This document shows positions 7,963 to 17,531 of a stretch of 64,000 nucleotides of DNA, piece by piece. Each line of letters opens with the position of its first letter. The first letter of the stretch is position 1. The notes beneath the pieces are model-generated. The model saw only the letters and a program-made list of their open reading frames with translations. It was not told the origin of the DNA and did not search any database. The position numbers were made by a program, and so were the translations under genes. This stretch comes from Streptomyces composti (GTDB lineage: Bacteria > Actinomycetota > Actinomycetes > Streptomycetales > Streptomycetaceae): positions 44,091 to 108,090 of the forward strand of contig NZ_JAATEM010000027.1 of NCBI RefSeq assembly GCF_012034205.1. Reading direction: 5' to 3'.

Positions 7963-9422
7963 GCCGGCTGGTACGCCGGTTCCGCACGCTGCCGATCCGC
8001 GCGCGGCTGGCGCTGCTGGTGGCGGCGGCGGTGGCGTTCGCGGTGGCGGCGGTCTCGGTGACCTGCTGGTTCATCGTGCAGGGCAAGCTGTACGGGGAGC
8101 TGGACGAGGACCTTCAGGCGTCGGTGCCGCGCGCCCTGCCGGTCAGCCAGGTGCGCACCACCCTCGACGCCTGCCCGCAGTCGCCGTCGGAGAGCCTCCC
8201 CTTCGGCGCCCGCGTCAGCGGCTACGCCCAGATCGTGCACGCCGACGGCAGGGCCTGCCTGATCGGCAACTCGGCGGCCCTGGTGAAGGTGACCGGCGGC
8301 GACCGGGCCGTGGCCCGCGACCCGGTCATCGGCGAGGGCGCCATCCGCAACGGCACCGACAGCGAGGGCAACCGGGTGCGGGTCCTCACCACGGCGCTGT
8401 CCGTCGAGGACCCGGACACCGGCCGCTACACCGCCGACGATCTCGCCCTGCTCATCGCCGTCCCGCTGGACAGCACCCGCTCCACCCTCAACGAGCTGGC
8501 CCTGCTGCTGCTCCTGGTCTCCGGCGTCGGCGTGCTCGGCGCGTCCGCCGCCGGCCTCGCCGTGGCCCGCGCCGGGCTCCGCCCCGTCGACAAGCTCACC
8601 GAGGCGGTGGAGCACGTGGCCCGCACCGAGGACCTCGACATCCGCATCCCGGTCGAGGACGAGTCGGAGGACGAGATCGCCCGCCTCTCCCGCTCCTTCA
8701 ACTCCATGACCTCCGCGCTGGCCAGCTCCCGCGACCTGCAGCAGCAGCTGATCGCCGACGCCGGCCACGAGCTGCGCACCCCGCTGACCTCGCTGCGCAC
8801 CAACATCGAACTCCTCACCCGCAGCGAGGAGACCGGCCGCCCCCTCCCCGCGGCCGACCGCAAGGCGCTGCTCGCCTCCGTCAAGGCGCAGATGACCGAA
8901 CTCGCCGCCCTCATCGGCGACCTGCAGGAACTCTCCCGCCCCGACGTCGGCCAGCACTCGCCCCGCACCCAGATCGTCGCCTGGCAGGACATCGTCGAAT
9001 CGGCCATCGGCCGCGCCCGGCTGCGCGGCCCCGAGCTGACCATCACCGCCGACCTGCACCCCTGGTACGTCCGCGCCGAGCCCGCCGCGCTGGAGCGGGC
9101 GGTGGTCAACATCCTCGACAACGCGGTGAAGTTCAGCCCCGAGGGCGGCACCATCGACGTCCGCCTCACCGACGGCGCCCTCACGGTCCGCGACCACGGC
9201 CCCGGCATTCCCGCCGACGAACTTCCCCACGTCTTCGACCGCTTCTGGCGCTCCCCCAGCGCCCGCGCCCTCCCCGGCTCAGGCCTCGGCCTCTCCATCG
9301 TCGCCCGCACCGTCCGCCAGGCCGGCGGCGAGGTCACCCTCACCCCGGCCCCCGGCGGCGGCACCATCGCCACCATCCGCCTCCCGGGCGCCCCGACCCC
9401 GCCTCCGGCGGAGACACCGTAG
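7959..9422 (+). CDS. Sensor histidine kinase (CssS-like)
   Basis: A 487-residue membrane kinase. Two membrane spans (about 15-38 and 170-196) flank an extracellular sensor loop of about 130 residues that carries two cysteines. A HAMP domain (about 197-250) follows, then the phosphoacceptor His270 in AGHELRTPLTSLRTN. The ATPase domain (about 370-478) has the N box NILDNAVKFS, the G1 box DHGPGIP and the G2 box GSGLGLSIV. The gene ends TAG at 9420-9422, exactly abutting the convergent stop of the type VII operon at 9423, so there is no room for a terminator between them. It pairs with the preceding regulator by ATGA overlap. Confidence 0.9.
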   Translation: MSRLVRRFRTLPIRARLALLVAAAVAFAVAAVSVTCWFIVQGKLYGELDEDLQASVPRALPVSQVRTTLDACPQSPSESLPFGARVSGYAQIVHADGRACLIGNSAALVKVTGGDRAVARDPVIGEGAIRNGTDSEGNRVRVLTTALSVEDPDTGRYTADDLALLIAVPLDSTRSTLNELALLLLLVSGVGVLGASAAGLAVARAGLRPVDKLTEAVEHVARTEDLDIRIPVEDESEDEIARLSRSFNSMTSALASSRDLQQQLIADAGHELRTPLTSLRTNIELLTRSEETGRPLPAADRKALLASVKAQMTELAALIGDLQELSRPDVGQHSPRTQIVAWQDIVESAIGRARLRGPELTITADLHPWYVRAEPAALERAVVNILDNAVKFSPEGGTIDVRLTDGALTVRDHGPGIPADELPHVFDRFWRSPSARALPGSGLGLSIVARTVRQAGGEVTLTPAPGGGTIATIRLPGAPTPPPAETP

Positions 9423-10760
9423 TCAGCTGCTGTGCCGCTGTTCGCCCAGCGCACTCATCAGCTCCCGCAAACGGGTCCACGCACCGGGGTCCGAACCATC
9501 GCCCAGCCGGTGGTGCCGTACCGCCTCGCCTGCCCCGGAGACGCTGAACGTGACAGGGACCGGTGGTGGTTCGAGGCGGGCGGGGACCGTGAGGTCGCGG
9601 CGGGCGGACCGCAGACAGGTCAGCAGGCTGACCAGCCCGTGCTCGGCGTGCAGCTCGGCCGCCAGCTGCTCGATCCGCTCGAGCGGCACGCTCTCGTCGG
9701 CGTCGTAGCCGAAGGTGACGGTGATGTCCTCCTCGACGCCCGCGGTCGTCCGCAGCACCCTCACAGTGGCCAGGGCCGGACGGTCGGGCCGCCCCACGGC
9801 GATCAGCCATGTCGGGCGAGGCGCGCGGGCCCGGACCAGGTCGGTCAGCTCACGGGTCGACCAGGGGAGGTTGACGGGTTCTGCCGTGCTCCACCCGGCG
9901 GGCTCCGCACCGGTCAGCCGGCGGAACACCGCTTCGAGCGCGCGGCCGAGCACGAGATCCGCATCGGGCGCGTGGCAGGTCCGCAGGGTGAGGACGAACT
10001 GCCGGTCACCGGTGTCGGGAGCAGGGGTGAACGCCTGCGCGACCGTGGTCCTGCCGCGTTCGTCCCGTACGGGCGAGAAGGATCCGTCCTTCCAGTGAAG
10101 CACGGCGCCGGACAGGCCGTCGTAGTAGCCGTGCTCCGGGTCCTGGACCACCCAGCGGTTCGGTACGCCTTGCAGGGCCGTGCGCGTGGCCAGGGTGAGG
10201 CGGGCGGTGGGCGGGGTGACGATCTGCAGGGCACGGTCGCTCTCGGTCGCCAGGCGCAGGGCGTCGGAGAGCCAGGTGGTCATGGGGACCAGGGGCCGCT
10301 CCTGGATGACCACGGCCGCGGCGGAGGTGAGGACGTCGACGGCGGGCGTCCCCGTGGCGGGCACGGGAACCGCCGAGATGCCGGTCGTGAGGGGCACGAC
10401 CTCGGTGGTGGCGGCCTCCGGCGGCCAGACCGCGCCGTCGAGCACGGCGGCCAGACGCCCGGCGAAGGAACCCGCGAGCCGTCCCGCTTCGGCGACGGCG
10501 GTGGAGGCGCGGGCCTCGGTCCACCACACGGGCCCGTCGTGCCCGGTGGCGCCGAGCAGACGCTCGGTCTCGCCGGGGACCTGGACCAGGACGGGTGTCT
10601 CGACGGACACCAGCGGACGGCCGTCGGGGGCGCAGAGCTGCACGACCGCGCCGTCGGCCAGGGTGCTGATCCCGAGATCGGGTCCGCCCGCGTAGAGCCC
10701 GGCCAGCAGAGTGGGCAGGTCCGGCATCTTCGGTGTGAGCGCGATGACGTCCTTGGTCAC
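9423..10760 (-). CDS. T7SS-associated protein, DUF6177-like
   Basis: A 445-residue soluble protein starting at GTG 10760 (VTKDVIALTPKMPDLPTLL), overlapping the EccC stop as GTGA; the open frame continues further upstream only because it runs antisense-like through eccC. It has no membrane span, signal peptide or catalytic motif I can name. The sequence reminds me of DUF6177 proteins found beside EccC in Streptomyces; this is recognition from memory. As the last gene of a type VII operon it may be an accessory or chaperone-like factor, perhaps an EspG-type counterpart, but nothing in the sequence proves this. Its stop abuts the convergent histidine kinase stop. Confidence 0.65.
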   Translation of the reverse strand: MTKDVIALTPKMPDLPTLLAGLYAGGPDLGISTLADGAVVQLCAPDGRPLVSVETPVLVQVPGETERLLGATGHDGPVWWTEARASTAVAEAGRLAGSFAGRLAAVLDGAVWPPEAATTEVVPLTTGISAVPVPATGTPAVDVLTSAAAVVIQERPLVPMTTWLSDALRLATESDRALQIVTPPTARLTLATRTALQGVPNRWVVQDPEHGYYDGLSGAVLHWKDGSFSPVRDERGRTTVAQAFTPAPDTGDRQFVLTLRTCHAPDADLVLGRALEAVFRRLTGAEPAGWSTAEPVNLPWSTRELTDLVRARAPRPTWLIAVGRPDRPALATVRVLRTTAGVEEDITVTFGYDADESVPLERIEQLAAELHAEHGLVSLLTCLRSARRDLTVPARLEPPPVPVTFSVSGAGEAVRHHRLGDGSDPGAWTRLRELMSALGEQRHSS

Positions 10761-13700
10761 GGGGCCTCCTCCGTGGCCAGCGCGGTCTGGATGAGCTGGT
10801 GGGGGCGGCCGCGGCGGACCAGCGTGCCGCGTCCCGGAGGCTGCTGGGTGGCGTACAGGCCGGGAAACAGCTGCCCCTCGGTGCGGTCGCCGGTCATGAC
10901 GAGCGCCGCCGTCCCCGTCTCGCGCAGCGTGGTCAGCAGCGGCTCGTACAGCGCGCGGGACGCGCCGGCGGCACGGCGGGCGACGACGAAGTGCAAGCCG
11001 ATGTCCTGGGCGGAGGAGACGTACGGCAGGAAGGGCGACAGCGGCTGCCGGCCCGCAGTGCTGAGGATGTCGTAGTCGTCGACCAGGATGACGATGCGGG
11101 GCCCCTCGAAGGAGGGTTCCGCGCTCGGTGGGGCGTCCGGGTCGGCGGTCTCCGGGATGCGCTTCTCCAGTTCGGCGGCGATGCCGGTGGACAGGGCGGC
11201 GGCGAGCTTGGCGTTGTGGGCGTAGCCGCCGCGGTAGGGCTCGGGGACCGCGCCGCGCAGACCGCGCCGGGGGTCGAACACGCCGAAGACGAGTTCCTTG
11301 TCGGAGTACCTCCGGACGAGCTGTGCGGCGATCAGCTGGAGCAGGTTGGTCTTGCCGCATTCGTTGTCGCCGAGGATCAGCAGATGCTGGTCGGTGCCGA
11401 ACAGGTCGAGCAGCACGGGTGCGAGATGGTCCTGGTCCACGCCGATCGGTACGGCCCCGGGCACGGCTGCAGGTGTCGGCAGCTTGGTGAGGGGCAGCCG
11501 GGTGGGCAGCACCCGTACGGGCGCGGCGACCTCACCGTGCCAGGCGGCGCGCACAGTGCGGGCGGCGCGTTCCAGGGCCGGGCCGGCATCGTCCGTCCTG
11601 GCCCGGGAGTCGATGCGGGGGAGCGCGACCTGCGCGAACAGCTTGCCGTCCGTCAGAGCCCGGCCCGGTGTGCCGGCGTCCAGAGTCTCGGACAGTTTGC
11701 GGTCGACGGTGGAGTCGGCGGGGTCGTTGAGGCGGAGCTCGATGCGGGTGCCGAACATCGACTGGGTGGCGATGCGGACGTCGTTCCAGCGCAGCATGCC
11801 CGCCACGACGTGGATGCCGTAGCCGCCGCCGCGCTTGAGGAGATCGGCGATCGGGTCGTCGAGATCGGCGAACTCGTCGCGCAGGGCACCGAATCCGTCG
11901 ACGAGCAGGACGACGTCGGTCGAGCCCGCCTCGGGCAGCTCTCCTTGGGCGCGCAGCCGGCGGAACCGGTCCACGGAGTCGATGCCGTGCTCGCGGAACA
12001 GTTCCTCGCGCCGGGCCAGCAGGGCGCGCACCTCGGCGACCGTACGGGCGGCGCGCTCATGGTCCGCGCGTCCCGCGATCCCGCCGACGTGCGGCAGTTC
12101 GGCCAGCGCGGCCAGGCCGCCACCAGCCAGATCGAGGCCGTAGACGGCGATGTCGTGCGGCGTGTGGGTGAGCGCCAGGGAGAGCGTGAGGGTGCGCAGC
12201 AGGGTCGTCTTGCCGGACTGCGGGCCGCCGATGACGGCGATGTGACCGCCGGCCACGGTCAGGTCGAGCAGCCAGGGCTCCTGCCACTGGCGAGCCGGAT
12301 CGTCGAGGGTGCCGAGCGGAACTCGCAGACCGCCCTCCGCGCGGTCGAGACGCAGCCCCCGGGGTCCTGCCCGCAGGGGACCGGCCACCTGATCGAGAGT
12401 CGTGGCGTCGGGCAGCGGGGGAAGCCAGATGCGGCGCGCCGGCGGAGCCGCGACGGCCAGCTGGTCGACCATGACGGACAGCACCGTGGGCCCCGTCTCA
12501 CGTACGGCGACCACGGGTTCCTCTTCGGAAGCCGCCGGATCCTCGGGGGCGCTGTACGCCGGATACGGCAGGACGGACGGCTCGTCGGCCGAGTCGTCGC
12601 GCAGACTCGGGCCACGGTACGCGCCGGAGACATAGCCGGCCTTGAAGCGCTCGTACGTCGAGGTGTCGACCTTCAGATAGCCGAAGCCCGGAAGCGGCGG
12701 CAGATGGAAGGCGTCGGTGGTGTCGAGGACCGTGCGGGACTCGTCGGCGGAGAAGGTGCGCAGGCCCAGCCGGTACGACAGATACGTGTCCAGGCCCTTG
12801 AGTTTGCCGCCCTCGATGCGCTGGCTGGACAGCAGCAGGTGGACGCCGATCGACCGGCCGATGCGGCCGATGGACAGGAACAGGTCGATGAAGTCCGGTT
12901 TGGCGGTGATGAGCTCGCCGAACTCGTCGATGACCACGAACAGGTGCGGCAGGGGCTCCAGATCGGGGCGGTCCGTGGCCCGCAGGGTGGCGTAGTGGCC
13001 GATGTCGGCGACGTTCCCCGCGTCCTTGAGGACCTGCTGGCGGCGCTTGACCTCACCGGCGAGGCTGGAGTGGACGCGTTCGACGAGACCGGCCTGATTC
13101 TCCAGGTTGGTGATCACGCCTGCCACGTGCGGGAGTCCGGCGAACGGCGCGAAGGTGGCGCCGCCCTTGTAGTCGACCAGAACCAGCGCCAGGTCCTCCG
13201 GCGAGTGGGTGGCGGCGAGGGCGAGGACCAGGGTGCGCAGCAGTTCGCTCTTGCCGGATCCGGTGGCACCGACGCACAGCCCGTGCGGGCCCATGCCGAG
13301 CTGGGCCGACTCCTTCAGGTCGAGCAGCACCGGCTCGTGCCGGTCGGTGAGTCCGATGGGGACGCGCAGGAAGTCGCGCTCGCCGCGCGGCGCCCACAGG
13401 CGGGTGAGGTCGAGCGCGGCAGGGTCCTCGATGCCGAGGAGCGCGGGAAAGTCGACCGGTCCGGACACGGGGGCACCGTCGGCCGCGGACTCGGCGGACA
13501 GGCGCAGCGGGGCGAGCAGGCGGGCGATGCCCTCGGCTCCGGCGGCGGTGACGGCGTCGGCCGTTCCGTGCGCCGGCGGGGTGTCCGCAGCCCGCAGATC
13601 GTCGACGGTGATCCGGTCGCCGTCGACGGTGATCCGCACCGAGACCTGGTCGGGCTCGTGCACCTGCTGCTCGAGCAGATGCAGCACGGTGACGCCCATC

Positions 13701-14734
13701 GCCGCGGGCCCGATCGCCGCGTCCGGGAGCGGCAGCTCCGATGCGTTCTCGCCGAAGCGGTCACTGACGACCAGGAGCCGGCCGGTGAGCCGTGACGCCT
13801 CCGGCCCCGCCAGGCCGCGGCGGACCTCCGCGGCGTACGCCGCGCGCTGCCGCAGGTCCTGCTCACACAGACGGGCCAGTTGCGGAAGGCCGGGAACGAT
13901 ACGGCGGGCCGGAACGGGACCGTCGTAGGCGTGCGCGTCGAGAACATGGGGCAGCCACTTCGCCCAGGACCACTCGGCCTCGTCGGCGGTGGCCACAGCG
14001 ATGGCCACGTCGTCCGGGGCGTGCGTCACGGCGGTCTGCGTCAGCAGAGCTCGCGCTACGCGAAGCACACCGGCACGGTCCCCGACGACGCTGACGTTGC
14101 CGGCGCGGTCCAGCGGCACGGTGAGGGGAAAGTCCGTGACGGTGGCGAAGCGGCGCTGCAGAGCCCGGGCTTCGTTCAGCATGAACGGGTCCGGCGGGGT
14201 GAGCACTCCCCCGGAGCTGTTCTGTCCGATCAGCAGTTCCTGGGCGGGCACGTCCCCGGTGCCGGCCCGTACGCACAGGAAGTCGGGGTCCGGCCGCCGC
14301 CGCTCCCACAGCCGGGCCGGGTCCCGGAGGAGGTCGTACAGGGCCTCGGGCGGCGGGTTCAGCTCGCGGGCCCGGCGGCGCCGGTCCCGCTCGGCGCCGG
14401 TGAGTTCCTCGCGCAGTTCCTCCAGGTACTCCAGATACCGCTCCCGCTGCACCCGCCGGGTGCGTTGCGCCTTGCCGCGCTGGGACAGGAACAGCGTCAG
14501 GGCACCGAAGAGCGCGGCGACCAGCACCACGGCGCCGATGATCGCGAACCGGCTGTTGCGGATCACCGTCATGAGGACCACGGAGCTGACGACGCCGGCC
14601 ATCGGCAGAAGCGCGGTGACCGCGCTGCCGACCTTGCCCTCGGGCAGGTTGGGCGGAGGCTCTATCGTGCGCGTCTCCGTGGCGGTGAGCGGCCGGGTGG
14701 AGCGTGCCGGCCGATGGATCACCTGCTGGGTCAT
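10757..14734 (-). CDS. eccC: EccC, type VII secretion FtsK/SpoIIIE-type ATPase
   Basis: A 1325-residue single-chain EccC (EccCa and EccCb fused). Two hydrophobic segments (about 40-85) anchor it. Three tandem FtsK/SpoIIIE ATPase domains follow: Walker A GATGSGKSEL near residue 488, GPQSGKTTLL near 833 and GDNECGKTNLL near 1120. Domain 1 also has the Walker B-like LFVVIDEFGELI and LLLSSQRIEGGKLKG. EccC is the motor that recognises WXG100 substrate signals and drives export across the membrane. The third P-loop departs from consensus but keeps GKT. Start ATG 14734 overlaps the ParA-like stop as ATGA. The full length and domain order match mycobacterial and Streptomyces EccC. Confidence 0.95.
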   Translation of the reverse strand: MTQQVIHRPARSTRPLTATETRTIEPPPNLPEGKVGSAVTALLPMAGVVSSVVLMTVIRNSRFAIIGAVVLVAALFGALTLFLSQRGKAQRTRRVQRERYLEYLEELREELTGAERDRRRRARELNPPPEALYDLLRDPARLWERRRPDPDFLCVRAGTGDVPAQELLIGQNSSGGVLTPPDPFMLNEARALQRRFATVTDFPLTVPLDRAGNVSVVGDRAGVLRVARALLTQTAVTHAPDDVAIAVATADEAEWSWAKWLPHVLDAHAYDGPVPARRIVPGLPQLARLCEQDLRQRAAYAAEVRRGLAGPEASRLTGRLLVVSDRFGENASELPLPDAAIGPAAMGVTVLHLLEQQVHEPDQVSVRITVDGDRITVDDLRAADTPPAHGTADAVTAAGAEGIARLLAPLRLSAESAADGAPVSGPVDFPALLGIEDPAALDLTRLWAPRGERDFLRVPIGLTDRHEPVLLDLKESAQLGMGPHGLCVGATGSGKSELLRTLVLALAATHSPEDLALVLVDYKGGATFAPFAGLPHVAGVITNLENQAGLVERVHSSLAGEVKRRQQVLKDAGNVADIGHYATLRATDRPDLEPLPHLFVVIDEFGELITAKPDFIDLFLSIGRIGRSIGVHLLLSSQRIEGGKLKGLDTYLSYRLGLRTFSADESRTVLDTTDAFHLPPLPGFGYLKVDTSTYERFKAGYVSGAYRGPSLRDDSADEPSVLPYPAYSAPEDPAASEEEPVVAVRETGPTVLSVMVDQLAVAAPPARRIWLPPLPDATTLDQVAGPLRAGPRGLRLDRAEGGLRVPLGTLDDPARQWQEPWLLDLTVAGGHIAVIGGPQSGKTTLLRTLTLSLALTHTPHDIAVYGLDLAGGGLAALAELPHVGGIAGRADHERAARTVAEVRALLARREELFREHGIDSVDRFRRLRAQGELPEAGSTDVVLLVDGFGALRDEFADLDDPIADLLKRGGGYGIHVVAGMLRWNDVRIATQSMFGTRIELRLNDPADSTVDRKLSETLDAGTPGRALTDGKLFAQVALPRIDSRARTDDAGPALERAARTVRAAWHGEVAAPVRVLPTRLPLTKLPTPAAVPGAVPIGVDQDHLAPVLLDLFGTDQHLLILGDNECGKTNLLQLIAAQLVRRYSDKELVFGVFDPRRGLRGAVPEPYRGGYAHNAKLAAALSTGIAAELEKRIPETADPDAPPSAEPSFEGPRIVILVDDYDILSTAGRQPLSPFLPYVSSAQDIGLHFVVARRAAGASRALYEPLLTTLRETGTAALVMTGDRTEGQLFPGLYATQQPPGRGTLVRRGRPHQLIQTALATEEAP

Positions 14735-15822
14735 CGCACTCTCACCGCCCGCCGCATCGCCTCGGCCGCGAGGCGTACGGCCGCGTCCCGCGTGCTCCGG
14801 GCCAGCAAGTCGGTGTGGATGGGGCCTCCCTGGGCGAGATGACGGTCGTAGGGCAGGGCGACGACGGGTACACCGGGTTCGCGCAGATGGGCTGCCGCGG
14901 CCTTGGCGTCGAGCGTGGCGTCGGGCGTGTTGGCGCTGAGGGCGACAACGGTCGTGGCCAGCGCGGAGTGCGGCAACTGAGCCAGCCAGTCGAGCACTTG
15001 CCGCGTACCGTGCACACCTTCCGCGGTCCTGGGGGCGACGACGACCCGGGCGTGGGCGGTGTCCATCGCCGTACGCGCCACTTCGCCGGGCAGGGTCTCG
15101 CAGTCCACGACGGTGACCGCGAAGTACCGCCGCAGTGCGAGGGTCACGGTCCGGTAGGTGGGCACGTCCAGGGGTGCGCCCACTCGTCCCTGGCTCGCGG
15201 GCAGCAGCCAGCCGCCGTCGGCGACGGGCACCAGATATCCGGTGACGTCGGTGAGTTGCATGCTCGGCGTGAGGATCCGGGCGAGGTCGGCGCAGGACCA
15301 GCGCACCGTCTCGGCCCCCATCCGCACCGGAAGGGTGCCCAGGGCCGCATCGGCCTCCAGGGTGAGAACGGGATCGTGCCGGTAGTGGTTGAGCGTGCGT
15401 CCGAGCAGCGCGGACACGGTGGACTTGCCGGCCCCTCCGCGAATCGAGGTGACGGCCACGACGCGACCGGTCGTCACCGGCTGCTGCAACTCCTGTGCCA
15501 GCCGGGTCTGTTCGGCGACCTCCTGTCCGGCAGAGGCGGTGAGCCGGCGCAGCCCGGCACCGGCACGGCGCGCGACGGTGTCGCCGTGCTGGGGGCGGCC
15601 GAGGGCGATGGCGAGGCGGGGGTCGATGATGGGGAGGCTCTCCGGCGGCGCCACGGGTTTGCGGGGCTCGCCCGGTTGACGGAGCACCGGCGCGGCGGGG
15701 ACCCGCGGCTGCTCCACGGGGGCAGGCGCGGGCTCGGCATCGGATCGGGGCGCATCAGCCGCCTGCTGGTCCCCGACCAGTTCACGCAGCAGGTCCTGCT
15801 GCCAGTCACCGGCCCCGGTCAT
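14731..15822 (-). CDS. ParA/MinD-like ATPase of the T7SS operon (EspI-like)
   Basis: A 363-residue protein. Residues 1-85 are Pro/Ala-rich and disordered; residues 115-360 form a P-loop ATPase with a deviant Walker A motif, SIRGGAGKSTVSALLG, as in ParA/MinD/CooC proteins, and a Walker B-like VVDCETLPG. Similar N-terminally Pro-rich MinD-like ATPases such as EspI occur in mycobacterial ESX loci and modulate secretion. It overlaps eccC by four bases and begins 22 bases after the eccD stop, so it is co-translated with the core apparatus. A role in positioning or regulating the secretion complex is inferred from context. There is no membrane helix; binding to EccC or the membrane surface is plausible. 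Confidence 0.85.
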   Translation of the reverse strand: MTGAGDWQQDLLRELVGDQQAADAPRSDAEPAPAPVEQPRVPAAPVLRQPGEPRKPVAPPESLPIIDPRLAIALGRPQHGDTVARRAGAGLRRLTASAGQEVAEQTRLAQELQQPVTTGRVVAVTSIRGGAGKSTVSALLGRTLNHYRHDPVLTLEADAALGTLPVRMGAETVRWSCADLARILTPSMQLTDVTGYLVPVADGGWLLPASQGRVGAPLDVPTYRTVTLALRRYFAVTVVDCETLPGEVARTAMDTAHARVVVAPRTAEGVHGTRQVLDWLAQLPHSALATTVVALSANTPDATLDAKAAAAHLREPGVPVVALPYDRHLAQGGPIHTDLLARSTRDAAVRLAAEAMRRAVRVR

Positions 15823-15844
15823 CCCATCCCCCTCGCACTCGCAC

Positions 15845-17233
15845 CTACGCGAAGGTGCCGAGCAGCCGCCCGTACACCCCGAAGACGCCGATCACCAGCG
15901 GGAACAGGGAGATCACGGCCGCCGACTCCAGCACGTCCCCCACCTTGCGCAGCCGTACCCGCACATGTTCGGCGGGTTCGACGGCGAGGACGACGAGCGG
16001 CAGCACGGCAAGCGCGGCGAGCAGCGCCACGGGGGCGGCGGCCGTCGCGGCATGCTCGAGCCAGACGACGACGAGCCGCAGCAGGACGACGGCGGAGGCT
16101 CCGAGGAGGACGACGACCTCGGCGGTGAGCGGGAAGGCCCGGGCGCGCAGCGCGAGCACGAGCAGCAGGACGACACCCAGCGGCACCGTCCAGGCGGTGG
16201 CCGTGCGCAGAGCGAGCACTCCGGCGGCGGCGGCGGAGACGCCTAGCGTGACAGTGGCCAGGACCAGGCCCCGATGGGTGGCGGCGAGTGCGGTGCCCAC
16301 CGCGTAGCGGCTCACCGACGCACCGCCCGTGCGCCGGTCGTCCAGGCCGGTCAGCCCCGACACGGTCATCGCCAGCCGTGGCAGCACGCCGAGGAGCACG
16401 ACGGAGATACCGGCGAGCAGCGCCCCGACGCGGGTCTGCTGCACCTCGGTGGTGGCCCCGCCCTGGACTCCGATCACCACCTCCCACACGATCAGACACC
16501 CGGCGAGAGTTCCCGCACCGATCAGCCCGGCACGACCCAACGGCGTGCACCAGGCGGCGAGCAGCAACGGGACGACCACGGCGGCACCGACGGCGGCGAG
16601 ACGCACGGCAGCGGAGAAGTCGTGGGCGTCGGCCGCGGTCCACGCGCCGAGCACACCGAGCGCGCCGGAGGTGAAGAGGCCGGTGGCCGCGAGCCCGGTC
16701 TTCCCCAGCCGCCCGCACAGCACACCCGCCAGCGCACACGCGACGGCGGCCACGGCCAGCGCACCCGCCACGGCCGCCATCTCGAAGTGGTCCCGGGCGA
16801 GCATCCCGGCAGCCAGCGCCCAGAACACGGTCGCGCCGGCCGCGACCACCCGCCTGGTGGCAGGCCCCCAGCGCCAGTTGCGCACGGCGAGATCGTCGGC
16901 CGTCTCCTCACTGACGTCATGGACGACGGGCGCGGAAGGTGCCTCTTCGACGCGCACCAGTCGCAGCACGGCGCCGTCGGAGACACCGGCCGACTCGAGC
17001 GTGCTGTCGTGCGCGAGGGCGGAACCGTCCGGGGCGACGAGGTGCCGGGACCGGGGACGGTCCCCCACCCGGTCGTCCAGCAACCGCATGATCTCGGGCA
17101 GCAGGACCCCGATCGGCTCTCGCGAGGGAAGCACGAGATCGACGCGACGCCGCTCACCGACCAGAGTGACGCGACTGAGCGCCGTACGGCCACCACCGGT
17201 CACAGAACGGCTCAGGGACCCCGCGGCTATCAC
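15845..17233 (-). CDS. eccD: EccD, type VII secretion channel-type membrane protein
   Basis: A 462-residue protein with a ubiquitin-like YukD domain (about 18-95: SRVTLVGERRRVDLVLPSRE, then GVSDGAVLRLVRV) followed by about eleven membrane helices (about 125-460). This architecture is diagnostic of EccD, which lines the ESX membrane complex. The start is GTG 17233, 13 bases after the stop of the 94-residue protein. No EccB or EccE gene flanks it, which is unusual since EccB, C, D and E form the mycobacterial core. Length is typical for EccD. Confidence 0.93.
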   Translation of the reverse strand: MIAAGSLSRSVTGGGRTALSRVTLVGERRRVDLVLPSREPIGVLLPEIMRLLDDRVGDRPRSRHLVAPDGSALAHDSTLESAGVSDGAVLRLVRVEEAPSAPVVHDVSEETADDLAVRNWRWGPATRRVVAAGATVFWALAAGMLARDHFEMAAVAGALAVAAVACALAGVLCGRLGKTGLAATGLFTSGALGVLGAWTAADAHDFSAAVRLAAVGAAVVVPLLLAAWCTPLGRAGLIGAGTLAGCLIVWEVVIGVQGGATTEVQQTRVGALLAGISVVLLGVLPRLAMTVSGLTGLDDRRTGGASVSRYAVGTALAATHRGLVLATVTLGVSAAAAGVLALRTATAWTVPLGVVLLLVLALRARAFPLTAEVVVLLGASAVVLLRLVVVWLEHAATAAAPVALLAALAVLPLVVLAVEPAEHVRVRLRKVGDVLESAAVISLFPLVIGVFGVYGRLLGTFA

Positions 17234-17246
17234 GTATTCGAACCTA

Positions 17247-17531
17247 TCATCGGGAAGTTGGGCTGCTGGACGGCGAGGCGGACGGCACGGACTGCGGTCC
17301 CGTGGGGGATGCGTAGGGCCCTTCCTTCATCACCCGATGCGAGATGAAGGACCACCCGACGCACCCGGCACACGCCACCGCGGCGATCACGATGCCGGCG
17401 AACAGCTTCCCCAACCGCTCGTCGAACGTCCTTCGCTGCCGCAGCGGCCCGAAGAGCAGCGCATCCCGCAACCTCCGCCGCCGCACGGCCACGGATTCGA
17501 GAAGCTGGTTGTCGTAGTCCTGCGCGGTCAT
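17247..17531 (-). CDS. Small single-pass membrane protein, possibly an EccB N-terminal-like anchor
   Basis: A 94-residue protein: a basic N-terminal segment (RRRRLRDALLFGPLRQRR, residues 17-34), one membrane span (about 42-65, LFAGIVIAAVACAGCVGWSF) and a Ser/Pro/Thr-rich tail of about 25 residues outside. The arrangement of a basic PLR-x-R stretch just before a single span resembles the cytoplasmic start of EccB, whose large outer domain is absent here. It overlaps the Imm49-like gene (17528-17531) and precedes eccD. The EccB comparison is my inference from pattern only; it could instead be an unrelated small T7SS subunit. Confidence 0.7.
   Translation of the reverse strand: MTAQDYDNQLLESVAVRRRRLRDALLFGPLRQRRTFDERLGKLFAGIVIAAVACAGCVGWSFISHRVMKEGPYASPTGPQSVPSASPSSSPTSR

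Noticed and set aside
10799..13795. 998-codon plus-strand frame antisense to eccC
   Set aside because: Composition is Gly/Val/Asp/Gln/Arg-rich with no domain; the minus-strand EccC frame carries all three ATPase motifs.
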